A stretch of 64,000 nucleotides of DNA from CAYNRA01 sp046293395. Lineage in GTDB: Bacteria; Bacteroidota; Bacteroidia; Cytophagales; Spirosomataceae. Below, piece after piece: positions 53,782 to 61,135 of this stretch. The DNA lies in the NCBI GenBank assembly GCA_046293395.1, contig JBKBOU010000001.1:248001-312000 (forward strand), in the 5' to 3' direction. The notes beneath the pieces are model-generated. The model was given only the letters and a program-made list of their open reading frames with translations. It did not search any database and was not told the origin of the DNA. The position numbers were made by a program, and so were the translations under genes. Positions within the stretch are counted from its first letter, which is position 1; every line of letters starts with the position of its first letter.

Positions 53782-54630
53782 ATGCTTATTATCCGCACAA
53801 TTTCTGAGCTTGTTGCTTGGAGGAAAGATTGTTTTCAACAAAATAAATCCATCGGTTTTGTGCCTACAATGGGCGCACTGCATGACGGGCACATTAGTTT
53901 ATTAACACGGGCTTTGCAAGAAAATGACGAAGCAATTGTCAGTATTTTCGTGAATCCGACGCAGTTCAATAATCCAACTGATTTGGAGAAATATCCACGT
54001 ACGGAGGATTTAGACATTGCTCTTTTGGAAGCAAATGGCTGTACAGTTGTTTTTATCCCGAATGTCGAGACAATGTACCCCGCAACCTCGGAAGTCCAAA
54101 TTACATTTGGCTATCTGGAGGAGATAATGGAAGGGGCGTTCCGGCCAGGGCATTTCCAAGGGGTCGGTCTTATCGTCGCCAAACTTTTTAATCGCGTATT
54201 GCCAACACGTGCTTATTTCGGACAAAAAGACTTGCAGCAAGTCGCTGTCATCCACCGATTAATTGAAGACCTCAGCTTTCCGATTGAATTGGTCGTATGC
54301 CCGACTATTCGCGAAGCATCTGGTCTGGCGATGTCCTCACGAAATCAGCGATTGTCAGAGGAGGGTAAACAAAAAGCTGCTCAAATCTATGCGTTCATTT
54401 CTTATTTAGCCTCAGAATACACAGCAGGGATTCCTTGGAATATAGGCTTTCAAAAGGCACAAAATAAGTATTTGGCAGATGTTCCTGAATTGATTTTAGA
54501 ATACGTAGAATTGGTGGAATATCCTTCTTTACAACAAGCGAATAGTCTCTTTCAGGAATCCAAGAAATACGCAATTTGTTTTGCAGGATATTTAGAAGAA
54601 GTACGTCTTATTGATAATATCGTTTTCTAA
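53782..54630 (+). CDS. panC: pantothenate synthetase
   Basis: A 282-residue ligase joining pantoate and beta-alanine with ATP. The HIGH-type nucleotide motif is in VPTMGALHDGH (about residues 26-36), the ATP site includes YFGQKDLQQV, and the KMSKS-like loop is MSSRNQRL. Length is typical. It is the last gene of the thrC-exporter-panC run, with seven bases from the exporter stop. Confidence 0.96.
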   Translation: MLIIRTISELVAWRKDCFQQNKSIGFVPTMGALHDGHISLLTRALQENDEAIVSIFVNPTQFNNPTDLEKYPRTEDLDIALLEANGCTVVFIPNVETMYPATSEVQITFGYLEEIMEGAFRPGHFQGVGLIVAKLFNRVLPTRAYFGQKDLQQVAVIHRLIEDLSFPIELVVCPTIREASGLAMSSRNQRLSEEGKQKAAQIYAFISYLASEYTAGIPWNIGFQKAQNKYLADVPELILEYVELVEYPSLQQANSLFQESKKYAICFAGYLEEVRLIDNIVF

Positions 54631-54726
54631 GGTGTACCAAATTAAACCAAAATCGAACTTTTGTATTCTAGGTTCTTGTTACTTTTTTAAATCACGTACA
54701 TTTCTGTACTAAACTGTATTTTTCGT

Positions 54727-55065
54727 ATGAATTGGCATCCTTTACAAGATATACAACAAATAGAAAATATTAAACAAGAATCTCAAGAGATTCCCGTACT
54801 TATTTTCAAGCACAGTACACGCTGTCCGATTAGTTCTACGGCGATGAATCGTCTGCAACGCTCTTGGAAAACAGAGTTAGACGACCAAGTGAAGCTCTAT
54901 TATCTTGATTTAGTTGCCTTCCGTTCTGTTTCTAATGCAGTGGCGCAATCTTTCTCCGTAGAGCACGAATCTCCGCAAGTTATCTTGATAAAAGGAGGAG
55001 ATGCCGTGTACAACCAATCACACTTTGCGATTTCTACTGCGGAAATCGAAGAAAATTTGGCTTAA
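54727..55065 (+). CDS. ytxJ: YtxJ-like bacillithiol-system thiol protein
   Basis: A 112-residue thioredoxin-fold protein with a single-cysteine CPIS motif (C33) in KHSTRCPISSTA. This is the bacilliredoxin YtxJ/BrxC family, which reduces bacillithiol-mixed disulfides. It heads an operon with SufS, SufE, SufT and a second bacilliredoxin (BrxA-type, at 57,173). The pairing supports use of bacillithiol in this organism. No bshA/B/C genes are in the window. Confidence 0.86.
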   Translation: MNWHPLQDIQQIENIKQESQEIPVLIFKHSTRCPISSTAMNRLQRSWKTELDDQVKLYYLDLVAFRSVSNAVAQSFSVEHESPQVILIKGGDAVYNQSHFAISTAEIEENLA

Positions 55066-55122
55066 TTCACCCACGAAAACATTCCCTTGAAACAAGGCGT
55101 TTTTAGTGAAAAACACAACACA

Positions 55123-56358
55123 ATGAACTTGACACAAAGTTTAGATATAACAAAAATCAGAAGTGAGTTTCCTATTTTACATCAACATGTAAATGGGAAA
55201 CCCTTGGTTTACTTAGATAATGCAGCGACTACGCAAAAGCCCCAGTCCGTTATGGATGCACTCACAGGCTATTACGGTGGTTACAATGCGAATATTCACC
55301 GAGGTATTCATTATCTAGCAGAAAAAGCAACAACTGCCTTCGAGGATACACGCAAATCTCTGCAACAGTTTTTAAATGCCTCTAGCACAGAGGAAATTAT
55401 TTTCACCTACGGGACTACAGACGGAATTAATCTAGTTGCCAATGCCTACGGTCGTGTTTTTCTCAAAGAAGGGGATGAAATTCTGATTTCTACATTGGAA
55501 CATCACTCCAATATCGTTCCGTGGCAAATGTTGTGTGAAGAAAAAGGATGTGTTCTTCGCATTATTCCTATCAATGAAAAAGGAGAATTGGATATGGAAG
55601 CATTTGAAAAAATGCTCTCTGAAAAAACCAAGTTCGTTTCCATTGTGCATGTTTCCAATGCGTTGGGAACGGTAAATCCGGTAGCTGAAATCATTGAAAA
55701 AGCACATAAAGTAGGTGCAAAGGTACTGGTTGACGGAGCCCAAGCTGTTGCCCATTTTACCATTGATGTACAAACCTTGGACGCTGATTTCTATGTTTTC
55801 TCTGCACATAAATTGTATGGGCCAACCGGAATGGGCGTTTTGTACGGAAAAAAAGAGCTGCTGTTGGCAATGTCACCGTATCGAGGTGGGGGAGAAATGA
55901 TCAAAGAAGTAACGTTTGAGAAAACAACGTACAACGAATTACCCTATAAATTTGAAGCCGGTACGCCCAATATTGCGGATGTCGTGGCTATGAAATTTGC
56001 GCTTGATTACATTCATTCTTACGGAAAAGAAACGTTTCTCGCGTACGAAAATGAATTATTGGCGTACGGTACAGAGGCATTGGGCGAAATTGAAGGTCTC
56101 CGAATTGTTGGTCAAGCGGAGCATAAAATTGGGGTTATTTCCTTTGTACTTGCTGGTGTTCACCCGCAAGATATTGGAGTCATTTTAGACCAACAAGGCA
56201 TTGCCGTTCGTACGGGGCACCATTGTACGCAACCTTTGATGAATCACCTTGGGTTGAACGGTGGAACCGCGCGCGCCTCTTTTGCTGTTTATAACACGAC
56301 ACAAGAAATAGACGCATTGGTACAAGGAATCTTGAAAGTAAAGAAATTTTTATTGTAA
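55123..56358 (+). CDS. sufS: cysteine desulfurase SufS
   Basis: A 411-residue PLP enzyme that moves sulfur from cysteine to SufE for iron-sulfur assembly. The ATG at 55,123 is used; the earlier frame needs a TTG. PLP lysine is K230 in FSAHKLYGPTGMG, and the active-site cysteine C368 is in RTGHHCTQPLM. The SufS subclass is supported by the class II-type cysteine loop and by the sufE gene 11 bases downstream. sufBCD genes are not in the window. Confidence 0.96.
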   Translation: MNLTQSLDITKIRSEFPILHQHVNGKPLVYLDNAATTQKPQSVMDALTGYYGGYNANIHRGIHYLAEKATTAFEDTRKSLQQFLNASSTEEIIFTYGTTDGINLVANAYGRVFLKEGDEILISTLEHHSNIVPWQMLCEEKGCVLRIIPINEKGELDMEAFEKMLSEKTKFVSIVHVSNALGTVNPVAEIIEKAHKVGAKVLVDGAQAVAHFTIDVQTLDADFYVFSAHKLYGPTGMGVLYGKKELLLAMSPYRGGGEMIKEVTFEKTTYNELPYKFEAGTPNIADVVAMKFALDYIHSYGKETFLAYENELLAYGTEALGEIEGLRIVGQAEHKIGVISFVLAGVHPQDIGVILDQQGIAVRTGHHCTQPLMNHLGLNGGTARASFAVYNTTQEIDALVQGILKVKKFLL

Positions 56359-56369
56359 GCCGCCAAAAT

Positions 56370-56792
56370 ATGAGTATCAAAGAAAGACAAGACGAAATCA
56401 TTGAAGACTTTGCACTTTTTGAGGATTGGGAAGAAAAATACGAGTATCTGATTGACTTAGGAAAACAACTTCCTGCCATGTCTGATGCGTTTAAAGTAGA
56501 GGATAATATCATAAAGGGTTGTCAGTCAGTAGTTTGGCTTCATGCAGAATATAAAGAAGGCGTACTTTCCTTTCAAGGTGATAGCGAGGCAATTATTGTG
56601 AAAGGATTGGTTAGTATGCTCTTGAAAGTACTTTCGGGTCATTCGCCTAAAGAAATTTTGGATGCTGAAATATACTTTATCGAAAAAATTGGTTTTGCAA
56701 GCCATCTAGCACAAACGCGTTCAAATGGGCTGGCTTCTATGGTAAAACAAATCAAATCCTATGCCCTTGCGTATAGTATTAAAACAACTTAA
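56370..56792 (+). CDS. sufE: sulfur acceptor SufE
   Basis: A 140-residue protein taking persulfide sulfur from SufS. The active cysteine is C51 in NIIKGCQSVVWL, and SGHSPKEIL and SNGLASMVKQIK are conserved family segments. It lies 11 bases after sufS and 15 bases before the SufT-like gene. Confidence 0.95.
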   Translation: MSIKERQDEIIEDFALFEDWEEKYEYLIDLGKQLPAMSDAFKVEDNIIKGCQSVVWLHAEYKEGVLSFQGDSEAIIVKGLVSMLLKVLSGHSPKEILDAEIYFIEKIGFASHLAQTRSNGLASMVKQIKSYALAYSIKTT

Positions 56793-56807
56793 CCCTGTAT
56801 TTCTATT

Positions 56808-57125
56808 ATGACTCCTGAAGAAATCGTATTAAAAGAAAAAGTAATTGAAGCCATCAAAGAGGTGTACGATCCAGAAATTCCAGTGGATGTCTTTGAACTT
56901 GGCCTCATCTATGATATTAAAATATTTCCTGTGAATAATGTCTATGTTTTGATGACACTTACGTCGCCGTCGTGTCCGTCAGCTGAGAGTATTCCGAGTG
57001 AAATTGAGCAAAAAATTCGAGAAGTGGAGGGTGTATCTGAAGTAAGTATTGAACTTACTTTTGATCCTCCGTACTCAACGGAAATGATGTCGGAAGTAGC
57101 CAAATTAGAGCTTGGCTTTATGTAA
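56808..57125 (+). CDS. sufT: SufT/MIP18-like iron-sulfur assembly protein (DUF59)
   Basis: A 105-residue DUF59 protein: EVYDPEIPVDVFELGLIYD (about residues 16-34) is the signature, and TSPSCPSAESIP contains the conserved cysteine. It helps mature iron-sulfur clusters. It is in the same transcription unit as sufS and sufE, 15 bases after sufE. Confidence 0.93.
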   Translation: MTPEEIVLKEKVIEAIKEVYDPEIPVDVFELGLIYDIKIFPVNNVYVLMTLTSPSCPSAESIPSEIEQKIREVEGVSEVSIELTFDPPYSTEMMSEVAKLELGFM

Positions 57126-57172
57126 TCGGCATCTGTTTATTTTTTATTTTACACAATTAATTTTTTCAAAAT

Positions 57173-57604
57173 ATGTATCCTCCTCATTTAGTTGCACCAA
57201 TGAAGCAACAACTTACGAATGCTGGTTTCCAAGAATTATTGACAGCAGCAGACGTTGACCAATTCATGGAAAACCAAAAAGGTACTGCTTTAGTCGTTAT
57301 CAATTCTGTTTGTGGTTGTGCTGCTGGCACATGCCGTCCAGGCGTTTTGATGTCGCTTGAAGAATCAGAAAATAAGCCAGACCAATTATTGACTGTATTT
57401 GCGGGTGTCGATACAGAAGCAACACAAAAGTTACGTAATTATTTGAGTGAGTTTAATATCCCACCTTCGTCTCCTTCCATTGCGTTGTTCAAAGATGGTG
57501 AATTGGCTCATTTTGTAGAAAGACACCACATTGAAGGTCGTTCTGCTCAAATGATTGGTTCGCATTTGGCTGCGGTTTACGAAGAAGTTTGCGTTGCTGA
57601 ATAA
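57173..57604 (+). CDS. bacilliredoxin, BrxA/BrxB (YphP/YqiW) family
   Basis: A 143-residue protein with the CGC motif (C47, C49) in NSVCGCAAGTCRPG, which defines the bacilliredoxin family that de-bacillithiolates proteins. The third cysteine (about residue 53) is also conserved. It lies 47 bases after sufT and ends before a perfect terminator, completing the ytxJ-sufSET operon. Bacillithiol linkage of the iron-sulfur genes is a likely reading. Confidence 0.9.
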   Translation: MYPPHLVAPMKQQLTNAGFQELLTAADVDQFMENQKGTALVVINSVCGCAAGTCRPGVLMSLEESENKPDQLLTVFAGVDTEATQKLRNYLSEFNIPPSSPSIALFKDGELAHFVERHHIEGRSAQMIGSHLAAVYEEVCVAE

Positions 57605-57610
57605 TTTTAC

Positions 57611-57658
57611 TACATAAAAAAGGGTCATTTGGAACTCCAAATGACCCTTTTTTATGTA
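57611..57658. terminator. perfect 22-base stem terminator
   Basis: Arms at 57,611-57,632 and 57,637-57,658 are exactly complementary over 22 bases with loop AACT, and carry A- and T-runs. It separates the bacilliredoxin gene from the convergent hupE-like gene. Confidence 0.92.
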
Positions 57659-57665
57659 AAATAGT

Positions 57666-58268
57666 TTAGAAATACCATTTTTCAATGAGAAGGTGGAACG
57701 ATAAACCCGCTATAAATCCGGAGGAAACCATCACCCAAGTAGAACGACGCACATTGATTAGTTCTAAAAAGAGAATAGCCAAAACAAATGAGCCAGATAC
57801 AATGAGAAGCTGCCCTATTTCAAGTCCGACATTGAACGCAAAAAGTTCTAGAGCAATACTTTCCCCTTTTCCAAGTAAACTTTTGAGATAATTGGAGAAT
57901 CCCATGCCGTGGATAAGCCCAAAAATAGCTGCTAAAAAGTATTGAACATATACATTGCTTGGTTCGTAGCTGGATCTCGTATTATTTCTGTGTTTGTAAC
58001 CAATAATGTTAGCCAAGCAGGTAAAAATAATCGTGATAGGAATAAGCAATTCAATGAGAGCTGAATCAATTTGGATGATTTCAAGAACGGCCAAACCCAA
58101 CGTCAGCGAGTGTCCAAGTGTGAATGCTGTTACCAAAATGAGTACTTTTTTCCATTCTCGAATGGAGTAAATAGCGCACAAAGCTAAAATGAATAAAATG
58201 TGGTCGTAGCCGTTGAGGTCTGTGATGTGCTCAAAACCGAGTTGTAGATAAATAAGAAAGCTTTCCAT
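57666..58268 (-). CDS. HupE/UreJ-family membrane protein
   Basis: A 200-residue protein with six hydrophobic segments. GFEHITDLNGYDHILFILALCAIYSI, with the conserved GxxHIxxxxDHxLF pattern, and HGMGFSNYL are hallmarks of the HupE/UreJ group, often linked to nickel or other metal uptake. It is transcribed alone and converges with the bacilliredoxin gene. No urease or hydrogenase genes are near, so the substrate is open. Confidence 0.82.
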   Translation of the reverse strand: MESFLIYLQLGFEHITDLNGYDHILFILALCAIYSIREWKKVLILVTAFTLGHSLTLGLAVLEIIQIDSALIELLIPITIIFTCLANIIGYKHRNNTRSSYEPSNVYVQYFLAAIFGLIHGMGFSNYLKSLLGKGESIALELFAFNVGLEIGQLLIVSGSFVLAILFLELINVRRSTWVMVSSGFIAGLSFHLLIEKWYF

Positions 58269-58448
58269 TCTTTGTATTGAGGTTCGATTGAAGTTCTTTT
58301 AACTTCACTGTTTGGTAGATTTCTGTGAAATTAGTGGATTTACCGGCAAAAGGAAAAAAAATAGGGCATTAGTTTTACGAATGTATTCCAAAAGTAGAGA
58401 TTTATCGTCCACATCCCATTTTATTTTCAATTCACTTGGTTGATTTTG

Positions 58449-58456
58449 TATCTTTG
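58449..58456 (+). promoter_or_regulatory. candidate -7 element for dnaX (leaderless start)
   Basis: TATCTTTG matches the Bacteroidota -7 consensus TAnnTTTG and ends only four bases before the dnaX ATG. With the usual distance, transcription would begin at or next to the start codon, so a leaderless message is predicted. The -33 region is less clear. Confidence 0.4.
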
Positions 58457-58460
58457 TTGT

Positions 58461-60191
58461 ATGGAAAAGTTTGTAGTTTCAGCCCGGAAATATCGCCCAG
58501 CTACATTTGATACAGTGGTTGGTCAATCTCATATTACTACGACGCTTAAAAACGCGATTCGTACCAATCACTTAGCCCAAGCTTTTCTTTTTTGTGGCCC
58601 AAGAGGGGTTGGGAAAACAACTTGTGCGCGTATTTTAGCCAAGACAATCAATTGCCAATCTCTCGAAGATAACATTGAGCCCTGTCATACGTGTAAATCT
58701 TGCCGCAGTTTCGACCAAAATACGTCTTTCACTATTCATGAATTGGACGCTGCCTCTAATAACTCGGTTGAAGACATTCGGAACCTCATAGACCAAGTTC
58801 GTTTTCCTCCACAAGATGGAAAATACAAGGTCTATATCATTGATGAGGTACACATGCTTTCTCAGTCAGCTTTTAATGCCTTCCTGAAAACACTAGAAGA
58901 ACCACCGAAACATGCTATTTTCATTTTGGCAACAACGGAAAAACACAAGATTCTTCCAACTATCTTGAGTCGTTGCCAAATTTTTGATTTTAATCGGATT
59001 CAAATCAAGGATATCGCTGACCATCTGGCGAGTATTGCTATGAAAGAAGGAATTGAGGCTGATTATCCCGCGCTGGAACTCATCGCCCAAAAAGCAGAAG
59101 GTGGTTTGCGAGATGCACTTTCTATGTTTGACCTGAACGTCACTTTTTCAGGTGGACATGGACTGACTTACGATGATGTTTTAAAAAATTTGCATATTCT
59201 GGACTACGACTATTATTTCCGGATGACAGATGCTTTATTGGAGGGCTCTATCTCGGCGGTTTTGCTTTTATACAATGATATTTTGGAAAAAGGGTTCGAT
59301 AGTCATCAGTTTATTGTTGGTTTAAATGAACACTTCCGGAACTTATTGGTCGCTAAAGCCCCTGAAACCGTCAAATTGCTGGAAGTTTCACCGTCTGTTC
59401 AGCAACGTTATTTGGAACAATCCAAGAAACTTCAAACGGGGTATTTGATGTCGTGCCTCAGTGTGGGGAATCACTTAGATATACAATATAAGTCTGCTAA
59501 AAATCAGCGATTACATATTGAAATTGGATTGTTAAAAATCGCTCAAATTCAACAAATTTTAAAGTTAAGCGAGTTGCCTTCTGTTGAGCAACAACAAGTT
59601 GGAGGTGGGCAGGCTGTAAATAGACAAGAAACACCCATTAAAATCGAAGATAAGTCTGTATCACCTAGTTTGAAGAAAGTGAATCCGACGGCAGTGGCAG
59701 AAAAACCAGTTCGACGACTCTCGACGTTGAAGTCAACGTTGGTTTTGGAGGAGGAAGTCAAGTTGACAAATGAAGTTCCTCAAAAACAAAACATGACGTC
59801 TGTTCATTTGAAACCAAATACAGAAAATACGACGTTTGCTTCGTTCGATTCAGCGACTATTTTTGCTGCACTTCAAGAGTTTGCCCATTTGAGGGAAAGT
59901 GAAACAGAGAAAGTGATTTTGAGTCGCTCGCCTAAAGTTCAAGGAGAGGATTTGGTTTTTTTACTAGATAATCAAATTCAGGAAGGAGTTTTTACAGAAA
60001 TGAAACAGGAATTAGCCACATATTTACGTACTAAATTCGGGAAAACCTCTCTCTCTGTTCAGTTTGAATTTGGGATAGATGAAACGGTACGTAAACCATA
60101 TACTGCACAAGAAAAATTTGAAGCAATGCTCCAAAAGAACCCAGATTTAGAGGCGTTACGCCAGGAATTAGGTTTGGAATTATTGTACTAA
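58461..60191 (+). CDS. dnaX: DNA polymerase III subunits gamma/tau
   Basis: A 576-residue clamp-loader ATPase. The ATG at 58,461 (MEKFVVSARKYRPATF) is used; a longer reading starts with TTG. Walker A is GPRGVGKTTCARIL (about residues 45-58), the zinc cysteines are in CHTCKSCRSF, Walker B is IIDEVHMLS, and the sensor-1 LATTEKHKI is present; domain III and the tau tail follow from about residue 240. Its last 26 codons, stop and terminator are duplicated 906 bases further right at the edge of an inserted cassette; the frame itself is intact. Confidence 0.95.
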   Translation: MEKFVVSARKYRPATFDTVVGQSHITTTLKNAIRTNHLAQAFLFCGPRGVGKTTCARILAKTINCQSLEDNIEPCHTCKSCRSFDQNTSFTIHELDAASNNSVEDIRNLIDQVRFPPQDGKYKVYIIDEVHMLSQSAFNAFLKTLEEPPKHAIFILATTEKHKILPTILSRCQIFDFNRIQIKDIADHLASIAMKEGIEADYPALELIAQKAEGGLRDALSMFDLNVTFSGGHGLTYDDVLKNLHILDYDYYFRMTDALLEGSISAVLLLYNDILEKGFDSHQFIVGLNEHFRNLLVAKAPETVKLLEVSPSVQQRYLEQSKKLQTGYLMSCLSVGNHLDIQYKSAKNQRLHIEIGLLKIAQIQQILKLSELPSVEQQQVGGGQAVNRQETPIKIEDKSVSPSLKKVNPTAVAEKPVRRLSTLKSTLVLEEEVKLTNEVPQKQNMTSVHLKPNTENTTFASFDSATIFAALQEFAHLRESETEKVILSRSPKVQGEDLVFLLDNQIQEGVFTEMKQELATYLRTKFGKTSLSVQFEFGIDETVRKPYTAQEKFEAMLQKNPDLEALRQELGLELLY

Positions 60192-60225
60192 CGGAATTAA
60201 AAAAAGGCACTGAAAGTGCCTTTTT
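60111..60225 (+). repeat. 115-base direct repeat, left copy (dnaX 3' end)
   Basis: This copy covers the last 26 codons of dnaX plus the stop codon and the downstream hairpin terminator. It matches 61,017-61,131 at 114 of 115 positions (the only mismatch is T at 60,197 against C at 61,103). Flanking sequence shows no further similarity, so the ends are sharp. Confidence 0.97.
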
Positions 60226-60226
60226 T
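60199..60226. terminator. hairpin terminator after dnaX (inside left repeat)
   Basis: AAAAAAAGGCAC and GTGCCTTTTTT pair around TGAAA. An identical stem recurs at 61,105-61,131 in the right copy. Confidence 0.87.
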
Positions 60227-60246
60227 AATAGAGGTTTACTGCTGCT

Positions 60247-60732
60247 TTACGTTTTAAGAGAACTAGTGCTCTCTGTAGGTTGTTCAATCTTTATCTTGAT
60301 GGAATAATTACCGTAGGTTATGATAAAATAAAAACAAATAGAAATTAATCCAAATACAAAAGAACTAACCACGCCAACTACTATGTTCTTCCAAGTCGGG
60401 GTAACAAGTGGTTTTACGATACCCATAAAAATTTCTTTTTGGTTACTTATCACTTGCTCTTTATAGTTTTCTAGTTCTTCATCAAGAACATTTTCTATGA
60501 ATCCTTGCAAAACTAGCTCTGCTCGCAATCTATAACTTTCGACGAAGCTATCCGTTGAGGTAAAGTCATTGAAAGGGATTAACTCCAAATCAGTTGGTGT
60601 ATTTCCCCTCTTTTTTTGTTTTTCAATGTATTCAATTTTGCTTTTTTTGTAGAGAGAGTAGGCGATATGTCCAATCAAATCTTCGTTCTTTTTTACGAGT
60701 TTTGAGTAGATAAAGTTATAATTTCTCTCCAT
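60247..60732 (-). CDS. cassette protein with C-terminal membrane segment, unknown function
   Basis: A 161-residue protein with a soluble N-terminal part (motif LVKKNEDLIGHIAYSLYKKSK near residues 11-31, and a long acidic helix to about 105) and one C-terminal hydrophobic segment (about residues 113-140). I have a faint memory of similar unnamed proteins scattered over distant bacteria, which would fit horizontal spread, but I cannot check. It starts 17 bases inside the end of the 66-residue gene, so the two are translated together. A single terminal membrane segment is a common trait of toxins and abortive-infection effectors; this is a suggestion only. Confidence 0.7.
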   Translation of the reverse strand: MERNYNFIYSKLVKKNEDLIGHIAYSLYKKSKIEYIEKQKKRGNTPTDLELIPFNDFTSTDSFVESYRLRAELVLQGFIENVLDEELENYKEQVISNQKEIFMGIVKPLVTPTWKNIVVGVVSSFVFGLISICFYFIITYGNYSIKIKIEQPTESTSSLKT

Positions 60733-60916
60733 ACATTCTCAATGCTTTTTCGTACGATTCATTGATTTTATCTTTAGAGATTTCTCGAATACGAATGATA
60801 CCATTAATAGTAGATTTTGCGACAATCGTTCCATTGTAATTTTGTTTAATTCCATTGCTTACTAAACTACTGTTCGCTCTTCTAATGGATTCTGTCGTTA
60901 CTTTTAGTTTTTTCAT
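60716..60916 (-). CDS. small cassette protein, possible regulator or antitoxin
   Basis: A 66-residue protein, first gene of the cassette operon. It has a basic N-terminus (MKKLKVTTESIRRANSSL), a strand-like middle (NGTIVAKSTINGIIRI) and a C-terminal helix (KINESYEKALRMYGEKL). No known DNA-binding motif is clear, though size and charge would suit an antitoxin or a small regulator. A TAnnTTTG-type promoter element lies 21 bases upstream. The family is not recognised. Confidence 0.65.
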   Translation of the reverse strand: MKKLKVTTESIRRANSSLVSNGIKQNYNGTIVAKSTINGIIRIREISKDKINESYEKALRMYGEKL

Positions 60917-60936
60917 GATTATTTTTTTAGTTCTAT

Positions 60937-60944
60937 CAAATATA
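60937..60944 (-). promoter_or_regulatory. candidate -7 promoter element of the cassette operon
   Basis: On the minus strand this reads TATATTTG, an exact match to TAnnTTTG, 20 bases before the ATG of the 66-residue gene. A TTTG lies 13 bases further upstream, closer than the usual -33 spacing. Confidence 0.45.
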
Positions 60945-61016
60945 CATGATTTCGTTTCAAATTTTTCTTACTGCTTTAAATTAATCTTCGAAAATAGCGA
61001 TTGTTTTTGTGTCGAT

Positions 61017-61131
61017 GAAAAATTTGAAGCAATGCTCCAAAAGAACCCAGATTTAGAGGCGTTACGCCAGGAATTAGGTTTGGAATTATTGTACTAACGG
61101 AACTAAAAAAAGGCACTGAAAGTGCCTTTTT
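61017..61131 (+). repeat. 115-base direct repeat, right copy (dnaX tail remnant)
   Basis: This is the second copy of the dnaX tail, stop and terminator. It is preceded by sequence unrelated to dnaX, so the copy is not a gene; a frame that runs through it from 60,855 is an artefact of the fusion. Its terminator now lies next to the mpl stop, which converges here. Confidence 0.97.
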
Positions 61132-61135
61132 CTTA

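Larger units (their letters stand above)
60226..61016. mobile_element. small inserted cassette bounded by dnaX-tail repeats
   Basis: The 791 bases between the two repeat copies (unit length 906 bases) hold only two overlapping leftward genes and their promoter. There is no transposase, integrase or terminal inverted repeat. The right repeat borders mpl directly, as the original dnaX terminator would, so the cassette was most likely placed between dnaX and its former downstream flank. Mechanism unknown: duplication by integration at the gene's 3' end, or Campbell-type insertion of a small circle, are both compatible. Confidence 0.8.

Noticed and set aside
60855..61097. An 80-codon frame on the plus strand that ends with the dnaX tail
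   Set aside because: It joins unrelated upstream cassette sequence to the duplicated dnaX end; it lies antisense to the cassette start and has no own signals, so it is a by-product of the duplication.
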